This document shows, piece by piece, positions 26,502 through 34,273 of a stretch of DNA of 64,000 nt; positions within the stretch are counted from its first letter, which is position 1, and each line of letters starts with the position of its first letter. Position numbers and translations under genes: made by a program. Source of the DNA: Acidobacteriota bacterium (GTDB taxonomy: Bacteria; Acidobacteriota; Polarisedimenticolia; Gp22-AA2); the NCBI GenBank assembly GCA_003223135.1, contig QHXX01000026.1, forward strand, positions 1-64,000, written 5' to 3'. The notes beneath the pieces were generated by a model. That model had not been told where the DNA came from. It saw nothing but the letters and a program-made list of their open reading frames with translations, and made no database searches.

Positions 26502-26945
26502 TCATGGACGGGAAATCCGCGAATCCGCCGGGCGCGGGCAGACCGTGCCTTCCAGGGCCGCGCGCACCGAAGCCAGGAGGTGCCTCGTGTCGACCGGCTT
26601 CTCGATGACCTCGGCCACGCCGAGCCGGGCCGCCTCGTCCCTGAGCTCGTCGCTCGGGAGCGCACTGATCAAGATGACAGCCGGCACGACGCCCACGGGA
26701 GCGCCCTGATCCCCGCGGACCGCGGCCACGCGTCTGCGAAGACTGTCCAAGAGGGCGAGCCCGCTCGTGCGCGGCATGCGCTGGTCAAGAATCAACAGGT
26801 CGATGCCGCTCAGGCTGTCCGGATCGGTCCGCACCCTCTCGGAATCCTCCGACAGGAGCACGCGGTGTCCCAGCCGGCGGAGCAGGCGGCCGTACGACTC
26901 GAGGACGGCCGGGTCGTCGTCAACCACGAGGATGGTCTTGGCCAT
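26502..26945 (-). CDS. single-domain response regulator (CheY-like)
   Basis: This 147-residue receiver domain has no output domain: ILVVDDDPAVLESYG (acidic pocket), Asp in LLILDQRMPR, VILISALPSDEL (Ser switch) and VIEKPVDTRHL (Lys). ATG 26945 begins the receiver exactly; the frame extends 13 codons further but without homology. It probably takes phosphate from a kinase such as the one at 30702-32162, which lies just upstream on the same strand. It ends about 50 bases before the repeat. Confidence 0.9.
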   Translation of the reverse strand: MAKTILVVDDDPAVLESYGRLLRRLGHRVLLSEDSERVRTDPDSLSGIDLLILDQRMPRTSGLALLDSLRRRVAAVRGDQGAPVGVVPAVILISALPSDELRDEAARLGVAEVIEKPVDTRHLLASVRAALEGTVCPRPADSRISRP

Positions 26946-27093
26946 GACATCCGCTGGATCCAGCAAGAGGTGTGCCACGGCCATGACGGCGCCGGCCGGC
27001 CGTGTCCCGGAACGCCAACCTTCCGAAAATTTGGTGTTTAAGTTGAGGTTTCGGCCGGTCTCGATTCCGGCAGGAAGGCTCTAAGGTGTCATC

Positions 27094-27114
27094 GGCGGGC
27101 CCCCGGGGCCCGCC
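27094..27114. terminator. GC-rich palindrome, possible terminator
   Basis: An almost uninterrupted 21-base palindrome (GGCGGGCCC, then CC, then GGGGCCCGCC). It lacks a T run. It sits in the 262-base gap (26946-27207) after the NtrC-type gene at 27208 on the minus strand; the rest of the gap shows nothing recognisable. Confidence 0.35.
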
Positions 27115-27207
27115 ACGGGAGGTTTCGGCGTGCCAAATTGGCGCTACCCGCCGAGATGCGCCGCCGTACGTGCCGGGGCTGCGCGGTCAAACTCGGGGGC
27201 GGCTCCG

Positions 27208-28626
27208 TCAATCCCCCTGTGCCCGGTCCTCGTCCGTCCCCTGCGGCTCTCCCTGCGACTGCTCGTAATCTCTCAGCTTGCGCTGCAGGGTCCGCAGACC
27301 GATGCCCAGGATCTCGGCCGCGCGGGTGCGGTTGCCACCGGTCTGTTGCAGTGTCCGGAGGATCGCCTCCTTCTCGATGTCTTCCATGCGCCGGGCGCCG
27401 CCCGCGGGCGCCACGGACGAGGCCGCGGGCAACGCCTGCGAATATCTGAAGGTCTCCGGCAGATGCTCGAGGGTGATGACGCGGGTGCTGCTATCGGCGA
27501 GGACCACGAGACTCTCGAGCAAATTGCGCAGCTCGCGGACGTTTCCTTCCCAGCGCGCCTGGTTCAGTGCTTCGAGCACCTCGGGCGATAGCTCCAGGAA
27601 CGGCCGGTTGTTCTCCTTCTTGAACATCTCGAAGAAGCGGTGCGTCAGGAGGGGGATGTCTTCGCGCCTCTCGCGCAGGAGCGGCACGAGAATGGTCACG
27701 ACCTTCAGCCGGTAATACAGGTCGCCGCGGAATGCCCCGGCAGCCACCTTCGCGGCGAGGTCGGAATTGGTCGCCGCGATGATCCTGACGTCTACTGTGA
27801 TGGTCTCTGTGCCGCCGACGCGCATGAACGAGCGGTCCTCCAGAACGCGCAGGAGCTTGGCCTGCAGGTGGAGGGGCAGCTCGCCGATCTCGTCCAGAAA
27901 CAGCGTGCCCCGGTCGGCCAGCTCGAACTTCCCCTGCTTGCGCTGCACGGCGCCGGTGAAAGCGCCGCGCTCGTGGCCGAACAGCTCGCTCTCCAGAATG
28001 TCACTCGGGATGGCGGCGCAGTTGATCGGCAGAAAGCGGGACTCCTTGCGCGGCGAGTTCTGGTGCAGGGCGTTCGCGATCAGCTCTTTCCCGGTGCCGC
28101 TCTCGCCGACGATGAGGACGCTCGAGCGCGTCGGTGCGACGAGCGCGAGCTGGTGCAGCACCTGCTGCATCGCCTTCGACGCCCCGACGATCGTGCCAAA
28201 GGAGAACTTCTCCTCCAGCCGCTCCCTGAGCTGGCGCACCTCCTGGGCCAGCCGCCGCTTCTCGACGGCCGCCGCGACGCGCTTGCGCAGCTCGACGAGG
28301 TTGACCGGCTTCTGGAGATAATCGTCGGCCCCGTGCTTCATCGCGTCGACCGCGGATTCCACGGAGCCGAAACCGGTGATCACGAGCACGGCCAGGCCCG
28401 GGTCCATCGACTTGGCCAGCTTCAGGACCTCGAGGCCGTCCATGCCGGGCATTCTGAGGTCGGTCACCAGAAGGTCGCACCCGCTCCCCTTCAGGTAGTC
28501 GATCGCCTGAGGACCGGTGGGAAAAGCGACGACGCTGTACCCGTCCTTGCGGAGGGCCATTTCGATGCCCCGCCGGTTCCCTTCGTCGTCATCGATGACA
28601 ACGATGTGACCCTTGGTCTCCACCAT
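27208..28626 (-). CDS. NtrC-family sigma54-dependent response regulator (second)
   Basis: This 472-residue regulator has a receiver (IVVIDDDEGNRRGI; Asp in LLVTDLRMPG; Lys in YLQKPVNL). The AAA+ domain has Walker A GESGTGKELIA, the sigma54 loop GAFTGA, Walker B LFLDEIGELP and the arginine-containing region YYRLKVVTILVP. The C-terminal Fis-like HTH is NRTRAAEILGIGLRTLQRKL. GGGAGAAGC precedes ATG 28626. It is the third gene of an operon kinase - ligA - regulator, so the histidine kinase at 30702-32162 is its likely partner. Confidence 0.95.
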   Translation of the reverse strand: MVETKGHIVVIDDDEGNRRGIEMALRKDGYSVVAFPTGPQAIDYLKGSGCDLLVTDLRMPGMDGLEVLKLAKSMDPGLAVLVITGFGSVESAVDAMKHGADDYLQKPVNLVELRKRVAAAVEKRRLAQEVRQLRERLEEKFSFGTIVGASKAMQQVLHQLALVAPTRSSVLIVGESGTGKELIANALHQNSPRKESRFLPINCAAIPSDILESELFGHERGAFTGAVQRKQGKFELADRGTLFLDEIGELPLHLQAKLLRVLEDRSFMRVGGTETITVDVRIIAATNSDLAAKVAAGAFRGDLYYRLKVVTILVPLLRERREDIPLLTHRFFEMFKKENNRPFLELSPEVLEALNQARWEGNVRELRNLLESLVVLADSSTRVITLEHLPETFRYSQALPAASSVAPAGGARRMEDIEKEAILRTLQQTGGNRTRAAEILGIGLRTLQRKLRDYEQSQGEPQGTDEDRAQGD

Positions 28627-28645
28627 CAGCTTCTCCCGTTCGATC

Positions 28646-30688
28646 TCACTTCGAGTCCGCGGCCAGCGCGAGGAACTCCTCCGCCTCCATCACACGGACG
28701 CCGAGCGCGCGGGCCTTCAGAAGCTTCGATCCTGCGTCCTGGCCGCAGAGCACGATGTCGGTCTTCTTCGAGACCGACTCTACAACACGCGCCCCCTGGC
28801 GCCGCAGGATCGTCCTGATCTCGTCGCGCGACAGCCCCTCGATCGTCCCGGTGACGACGACGCTCTTCCCCGTGAACGGACCCTCCGCCGTCACCGCCGG
28901 CCGTCCCGCGGTTTGCATATTGACTCCAGCTGCCCCGAGCCTGGCGATCAGCGCCCTGTTCTGTTCCTGCTCGAAAAACTGGCGGATGGCGTCGGCGACC
29001 TTGGGTCCGACCTCGAACACCCTTTCCAGTTCTTCACGTGAGGCGCGCATGAGCGCATCGATGTCCGTGAAGGCCTCCGCCAGGAGCTCCGCGGTGCGCT
29101 CGCCGACAAACCGGATGCCGAGGGCATGGATGACCCGTTCGAACGGCGTCGACTTGCTCTTCTCGACCTCACGGATAAGATTGTCTGCCGATTTTTTCCC
29201 CATGCGTTCGAGACCGGCCAGGGTCGAGGTATCGAGCCCGTAGATGTCGGCGATGTCCTTGACCAGAGCGTGGTCCACGAGCTTTTGGACCAGGGCCTCG
29301 CCGAGCCCCTCGATGTTCATCGCCTCGCGCTGCGCGAAATGCCGGATCGACTCCTTCAGGCGCGCTGGACAGGAAGCGTTGACGCAACGGGCATACACCT
29401 CCCCCTCCGGGCGCGGCGCCGCGGCGCCACACACCGGGCAAACGCGCGGCATCCTGAATGTCTCCGTTCCGGGCGGACGCGCCTCGAGGATCACCTTGAC
29501 GATTTTCGGGATGACGTCGCCTCCCCTCTCGACGAGGACCCGGTCGCCGATGCGCACGTCCTTGCGTTCGAGCTCGTCCTCGTTGTGCAGCGTGCAGCGG
29601 GAGATTGTGGCGCCGCCGATGTCCACCGGTTCGAGAATCGCCACCGGCGTGAGCGCCCCGGAACGCGTGACGTTGATCTCGATGTCACGCACCGTGGTGG
29701 TCGCCTGACGCGGCGGGAACTTGTAGGCGACGGCCCAGCGTGGCGCGCGGCTCGTCGCGCCGGCCTGGACCTGGAGCGGAAGCTCGTCGACCTTGACGAC
29801 GCAGCCATCCGCCTCGAACGGCAGGGTGTCGCGCTTCTCCTGCCACTCGCGGTAGTAGGCGTCGATGTCCTCGAGCGTGGCGCAGCGCCGCGTCGGGTTC
29901 ACCCGGAAGCCGAGGTCGGCCAGGAGGTCAAGACAGTCGGAGTGCCTGCCGGGCGCTGGCGCTCCGGACAGACTCGTCAGTCCCCAAAGGAGCAGGTCGA
30001 GCGGGCGCCGGGCCGTGATCTTCGGATCGAGCATGCGGATCGTTCCGGCCGCGGCGTTGCGCGGATTGGCGAACGGCGGCTCCCCCGCCTCCTCGCGCCT
30101 GCGGTTCATCTCCTGGAAGGCGCCGATCGGGTAGTACACCTCGCCACGCGCCTCCAGGTAGGGGATCGGCTTCAGGAGGCGGAGTGGGACGGACGGAATG
30201 GTGCGGACGTTGACCGTCACGTCCTCCCCCGTCACACCATCGCCGCGGGTGACGGCACGCGCGAGCGACCCGTTCTCGTAGGTCAGGGAGAGCGAAACGC
30301 CGTCAATCTTCAGCTCGGCGGCGAGGGGCACTTCGTCCCGACCCAGGACGCGCAGGAGCCTGTCGTGCCAGTCGCGCAGATCTTCGGCGGAGCTGGCGTT
30401 GTCCAGGCTGAGCATCGGGACGAAGTGCCTGACCGTCGGCAGGTCACCCTTCACCTCCGCCCCGACGCGCTGCGTCGGCGAGTCGGATGTCGTGAGGTCC
30501 GGAAAATCCGCCTCGATGTCGAGGAGCTCGCGCTCCAGGAGATCGTATTCGGCGTCGGAGATGTCGGGGTCGCTGTCGACGTAGTACCGCTTGCGGTGGT
30601 GCCAGATCTGGCGCCGCAGCTCCTCGGCCCGCGCCACCGCCGCCTCGCGCGTCCGCGGCCGCTCCGCGCGCCGGGCTGCGTCCTTCAT
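28646..30688 (-). CDS. ligA: NAD+-dependent DNA ligase
   Basis: LigA seals nicks in duplex DNA in replication and repair with NAD+ as AMP donor. At 680 residues it has full length. The Ia domain has YYVDSDPDISDAEYD; the adenylated lysine is K127 in AELKIDG. An OB domain follows, then the Cys4 zinc finger (CPVCGAAAP...CVNASCPARL), helix-hairpin-helix repeats (GLERMGKKSADNL) and a C-terminal BRCT domain (GKSVVVTGTIEGLSRDEI). It lies between a sensor kinase (13-base gap) and an NtrC-type regulator (19-base gap) on one strand, an unusual setting for a housekeeping gene. Confidence 0.97.
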   Translation of the reverse strand: MKDAARRAERPRTREAAVARAEELRRQIWHHRKRYYVDSDPDISDAEYDLLERELLDIEADFPDLTTSDSPTQRVGAEVKGDLPTVRHFVPMLSLDNASSAEDLRDWHDRLLRVLGRDEVPLAAELKIDGVSLSLTYENGSLARAVTRGDGVTGEDVTVNVRTIPSVPLRLLKPIPYLEARGEVYYPIGAFQEMNRRREEAGEPPFANPRNAAAGTIRMLDPKITARRPLDLLLWGLTSLSGAPAPGRHSDCLDLLADLGFRVNPTRRCATLEDIDAYYREWQEKRDTLPFEADGCVVKVDELPLQVQAGATSRAPRWAVAYKFPPRQATTTVRDIEINVTRSGALTPVAILEPVDIGGATISRCTLHNEDELERKDVRIGDRVLVERGGDVIPKIVKVILEARPPGTETFRMPRVCPVCGAAAPRPEGEVYARCVNASCPARLKESIRHFAQREAMNIEGLGEALVQKLVDHALVKDIADIYGLDTSTLAGLERMGKKSADNLIREVEKSKSTPFERVIHALGIRFVGERTAELLAEAFTDIDALMRASREELERVFEVGPKVADAIRQFFEQEQNRALIARLGAAGVNMQTAGRPAVTAEGPFTGKSVVVTGTIEGLSRDEIRTILRRQGARVVESVSKKTDIVLCGQDAGSKLLKARALGVRVMEAEEFLALAADSK

Positions 30689-30701
30689 GGCACGGACGCC
30701 G

Positions 30702-32162
30702 TCATGAAACCTCCGTGACCTGGCCGCGGCCGGCCGCCACGGTCCCCGCGGCCGCCGACGCCGCCTGGCGTCGCGGCAGCGTCAGGATGAAGCGCGTTCC
30801 CTTCCCCACCTCGCTTTCGACCGCGATCGTGCCGCCGTGTGCCTGCATGATGCGCGCCGCGATCGGCAGGCCGAGACCCGTGCCGCCTCCTCGGTTCGAG
30901 AAGAAGACTTCGAAGATTCGTTCCCTGTCGGCCGGGGCGATCCCCGGGCCGTCGTCTTCGATGGTCACGATCGCCTCGCCTTGCGGCCCCACCCTGCTCG
31001 CGACGGTCACCGTGCCGCCCTCCTTCAGGACCTGCGTGGCGTTGATCAGAATGTTCATCACCGCCTGACGAATGAGACCCTCGTCCAGATCGACCGGGGG
31101 GAGATAGGGGGACAGATCCTGCTTCAGGTGGAGCTTGCGGTTCTCGAACTCCGGTCGCAGGAACACGCACAGGTCACGCAGGATGGCGTTCAGGTCCTTG
31201 TTCTCGAAGCGGGCCTGGTGCGGACGGGCGTAGGTCAGAAAGTTGTTGACCAGGTTGCTCAGTCGCCGGATCTCCCCCTGCAGGGCCGCCAGAAACAGCT
31301 TCGCGTCCCCCGGCTCTCCAGAGCTGCGGCCACCCAGCTCCTCCTCGAGCATCTGGAGGTTCATGCTGAGGACGTTCAGGGGGTTGCGGATCTCGTGCGC
31401 CAGGCCGGCCGCGAGGGCGCCGACGAACGCCAGACGGTCGTCCATCTGCGCCTGCGCCTCGAGCTGGCGCGTCCGGTGCAGGAGCCGCAGGACGTACAGG
31501 AACGCGGCCAGGAGGACGAGGACCGCAAAGACCGCCCCGATCCAGAGCTTCATCTGCAGGTCGTGCCGCAGTTGCGCGATCTCGTCCTCGATCAGCTCGC
31601 TGGGCACCCCGACCTCGCGGACGTTGGCGACATTCTGGTCGCCCGGATGTCCGAGGGCGATGACCTTCTGAGGCTTCCCGCCGACCTGCCACTCTTCCGC
31701 CACGGCCGGGTGGCCCGGAAGCGGCGAGAGCGGAGCGGTGCCGGTCACCCGGTGCTCTCCCTCCTCGATGTCGATGCGCATGACGCTCCCGTCCGGCCGG
31801 GTGAGAATCCTCTGCCAGTGGTAGCGGACCCCCCGGAAGATGCGCGGTCCGGCGTCTGGGACAGGAGGCTTCGCAGGGCAGGTGACGAGCGACGTCGACT
31901 GCGGCTCGCCCGGCGGGCACGGCTCGGACGGCGGCGGGGGCGGCTCGATCTGGTCGGCATCGGGGAGGACCGTCCCCGGGTAACGCGTCTCGAGGGCCTT
32001 GAGGGAGGCCCGCAGCGCCTGGTCGATGACCCGATGGCTGAGATCGGTGAACGCCAGGTGGCTGATGACGAAGAGATCGGTCACCAGGAGCGAAATAAAG
32101 AGGATGGAGGCGAACAGGAGCCGCCTGCGGAACGTGGGTTTGGATCTCGCGACTCCCCGCAA
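30702..32162 (-). CDS. membrane sensor histidine kinase (NtrB/ZraS-like)
   Basis: This 486-residue kinase has TM1 (LLFASILFISLLVTDLFVI), a periplasmic sensor of about 150 residues with a Pro/Cys-rich part, and TM2 (LWIGAVFAVLVLLAAFLYVL). The HisKA box is LAAGLAHEIRNPLNVLS (His is the phosphorylation site). The ATPase domain has an N box around LINATQVLKEGG, then EDDGPGI and GGGTGLGLPIA. I chose TTG 32162 because GGAGG lies 7 bases upstream; the frame is open seven codons further. It is first in an operon with ligA and an NtrC-type regulator, its probable partner. Confidence 0.93.
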   Translation of the reverse strand: MRGVARSKPTFRRRLLFASILFISLLVTDLFVISHLAFTDLSHRVIDQALRASLKALETRYPGTVLPDADQIEPPPPPSEPCPPGEPQSTSLVTCPAKPPVPDAGPRIFRGVRYHWQRILTRPDGSVMRIDIEEGEHRVTGTAPLSPLPGHPAVAEEWQVGGKPQKVIALGHPGDQNVANVREVGVPSELIEDEIAQLRHDLQMKLWIGAVFAVLVLLAAFLYVLRLLHRTRQLEAQAQMDDRLAFVGALAAGLAHEIRNPLNVLSMNLQMLEEELGGRSSGEPGDAKLFLAALQGEIRRLSNLVNNFLTYARPHQARFENKDLNAILRDLCVFLRPEFENRKLHLKQDLSPYLPPVDLDEGLIRQAVMNILINATQVLKEGGTVTVASRVGPQGEAIVTIEDDGPGIAPADRERIFEVFFSNRGGGTGLGLPIAARIMQAHGGTIAVESEVGKGTRFILTLPRRQAASAAAGTVAAGRGQVTEVS

Positions 32163-32211
32163 TGCCGCGCCTCCGTCGCGCAATCCTCATCGAAATAGGG
32201 TCGGCACGAAA

Positions 32212-32220
32212 AGAATAGCA
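32212..32220 (-). promoter_or_regulatory. extended -10 promoter for the kinase-ligA-regulator operon
   Basis: On the minus strand TGCTATTCT (32220-32212), 50 bases before the TTG at 32162, with no clear -35. Divergent from the ompA-like promoter. Confidence 0.4.
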
Positions 32221-32291
32221 CAACCGCCGTCCCACGACCGGCGCCGCTGCGCGTAACCCGCAGGAAAGGCCGATCTTCCGCGGCACGGACG

Positions 32292-32321
32292 TTGACAGCC
32301 CGAAAAACCGTGTGTTAGCAT
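32292..32321 (+). promoter_or_regulatory. sigma70-type promoter for the OmpA-family gene
   Basis: TTGACA (32292-32297), an 18-base spacer, then TAGCAT (32316-32321). It leaves a long leader of about 125 bases before ATG 32454; 32322-32453 has no further recognised element. Confidence 0.68.
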
Positions 32322-32453
32322 GCGCCGCCTTTTCGGTCGCCATCGTCTTCATAACGAACGTGCTTGGGCGTTCCCGATGCCGCGCGGGCGCGGCAGAGAA
32401 GCCGTGTCATACCGTGTCGGGCGTCCGGCTGTTCGCGACGGTCCGAGGTCGAA

Positions 32454-34229
32454 ATGAGAAAGTGTTTGAACATCGTTGCGTGCCTCGTCCTGGCTTCAGC
32501 GCCTCTCGCCTCCCCGGCGCGGGCGGAGGAGACGAAGGGCGCCTGGGAGGCGGGTTTCCTTTTCGGCAACACCTTCTACACGAACGAGCAGCGTCTCGCC
32601 AACGCGGACCAGTACGGCCTCCGCTTCGGCTGGTATTGGAAGCCATCGTATGAATGGGAATTCCAGATCCGGAGCGTCTCCGCGGCCAATCTGCAGATCG
32701 AAGAGAGCACGCTCATCGGCAGTCCGATTGTCTTCTTCGCCAACCCTGACCGCACCTTCACGTCGACTTCCTACGCCGTCCGTTTCATGATCAACCCGCG
32801 CAACGTCAAGCGCCGCCTGAAGCCGTACGCCGTATTCGGTTACAGCCTCCTGACCTACTCCCCCGACCCGAAGCTGCAGCACCAGGAGAATGGCGAGACG
32901 CGCGGAAGACCGATCGTCATCGGAGGTGGGATCCGCATGCGGCTCATGCCGCACATGGCATTCCGGGGCGAGTACACGACCGAGTATGAGCCGGTCAAGA
33001 TCTACCACAACGAGAGCCTCAACGTCGGACTGACCTGGGTGTGGGGCGGTGGAGGCGGCGCGGGCGGCTCGGCCGACAGCGACGGAGACGGCATCCTCGA
33101 TCTCAGGGACCGCTGCCCCGACACGCCCAAGGGCGCCCGCGTGAACAATATCGGCTGCCCGTCGGACACCGACCAGGACGGTGTCCTGGATGGGATCGAC
33201 CAATGCCCGGACACGCCGCGAGGCTGGCCGGTGGACGAGGCCGGCTGCCCGCTCGATACCGACAAGGACCTCGTGCCCGACGGCATGGACAAGTGCCCCG
33301 ACACCCCGAAAGGAGCGATCGTCAACGAGCAAGGCTGCCCGACCGACAGCGACGGGGACGGCATTCCTGACGGAATCGACAAGTGCCCGGACACCCCCAG
33401 CAAGGCCATCGTCGATCCGATCGACAGCCCGACGGCCGGCTGCCCGCACGACTCGGATAACGACGGGGTGTTCGACGGCGTGGACACCTGCCCGCTGACG
33501 CCGGCCGGGGCCACCGTGGACGAAAAGGGTTGCCCGCACGATTCCGACGGCGACAAGGTGCTCGACGGCATCGACCAGTGCCCCGACACGCCGAAGGGAC
33601 AGAAGATCGACAAGGAAGGATGCCCGCGCGTCCGCCTCGACAAGCCGGAGCCTCAGGTCCTGCAAAACGTCAAGTTCGTCGAGGGGATCAATCTGTGGCC
33701 CGGGACCGATGCCTGGCTGCAGCTCCTGGTCGACGCTCAGAACTACTGGAGCGACGTCAACATCGAGATCGGCGTCTATACCGACAACAAGGGAAGCGCC
33801 GCCGCCAAACGGCAGCTGTCCCAGCGCCGCGCCGAAGTGATCAGGGAATGGCTGGTGCAACACGGCATCGACAAGAGCCGTATCTCGATCAAGGGGTATG
33901 GCGCGACCAACTTCATCGCCGACAACGACACCGAGGAAGGGCGCGAGAAGAACAACCGAGTCGAGGTGAAACGCATCTCGGGCGACCTGCGCAGGCACCC
34001 GAGGCCGCTGCCCGAGGAGACCCCCGCTCCGACCCCGCCCGCGCCGCCCGGCCCCGCACCGGAGGCAGCCCCGCCTCCCGGCCAGCCGGCCCTGGCGCCT
34101 GCCCCCGAGCAGCCGACGCCTGCTCCCGCACCGGAGCCCGCGCCGACACCGGCGCCGCCCGAGCCGGGCCCTGCGCCTGCGCCGCCGGAGCCCGCGCCGT
34201 CACCCGTGCCCCCCGCACCGGGAATCTGA
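32454..34229 (+). CDS. OmpA-family outer-membrane protein with thrombospondin type-3 repeats
   Basis: This 591-residue protein has a signal peptide (to about residue 24, ending SPARAEE). An 8-strand-type N-terminal barrel follows to about residue 190 (GFLFGNTFYTNEQRL; MRLMPHMAFRGEY). Six calcium-binding TSP3 repeats of the form DSDGDGIPDGIDKCPDTP run from about 205 to 390. An OmpA/MotB peptidoglycan-binding domain (about 415-525; QLSQRRAEVIREWLVQHGI, GYGATNFIADNDTEEGREKNNRVEV) is next. Unusually the protein continues past it with about 60 residues of Pro/Ala/Glu-rich tail. It tethers the outer membrane to peptidoglycan. Promoter and terminator flank it. Confidence 0.93.
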   Translation: MRKCLNIVACLVLASAPLASPARAEETKGAWEAGFLFGNTFYTNEQRLANADQYGLRFGWYWKPSYEWEFQIRSVSAANLQIEESTLIGSPIVFFANPDRTFTSTSYAVRFMINPRNVKRRLKPYAVFGYSLLTYSPDPKLQHQENGETRGRPIVIGGGIRMRLMPHMAFRGEYTTEYEPVKIYHNESLNVGLTWVWGGGGGAGGSADSDGDGILDLRDRCPDTPKGARVNNIGCPSDTDQDGVLDGIDQCPDTPRGWPVDEAGCPLDTDKDLVPDGMDKCPDTPKGAIVNEQGCPTDSDGDGIPDGIDKCPDTPSKAIVDPIDSPTAGCPHDSDNDGVFDGVDTCPLTPAGATVDEKGCPHDSDGDKVLDGIDQCPDTPKGQKIDKEGCPRVRLDKPEPQVLQNVKFVEGINLWPGTDAWLQLLVDAQNYWSDVNIEIGVYTDNKGSAAAKRQLSQRRAEVIREWLVQHGIDKSRISIKGYGATNFIADNDTEEGREKNNRVEVKRISGDLRRHPRPLPEETPAPTPPAPPGPAPEAAPPPGQPALAPAPEQPTPAPAPEPAPTPAPPEPGPAPAPPEPAPSPVPPAPGI

Positions 34230-34241
34230 TCTCGCAGACCC

Positions 34242-34259
34242 CCGCAGGCGTTCCTGCGG
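34242..34259 (+). terminator. hairpin terminator after the OmpA-family gene
   Basis: A perfect 7-base-pair stem (CCGCAGG and CCTGCGG) with loop CGTT, 12 bases after the stop, followed by a weakly T-rich stretch. Confidence 0.55.
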
Positions 34260-34273
34260 AACACTTCATTTGC

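Noticed and set aside
26095-26505. 136-codon minus-strand frame covering the repeat
   Set aside because: No ribosome binding site or promoter, composition is Ala/Arg/Gly/Pro-rich, and copy 2 has a 4-base indel that shifts the frame in the flank. Kept as a finding, not a gene.
30689-30720. Possible sigma54 site (TGGCAC) between the kinase and ligA
   Set aside because: The required GC at -12 is missing at the correct spacing.
33050-33650. Tandem repeat-like DNA in the OmpA-family gene, considered as a CRISPR or satellite
   Set aside because: The periodicity is fully explained by six TSP3 protein repeats in frame.
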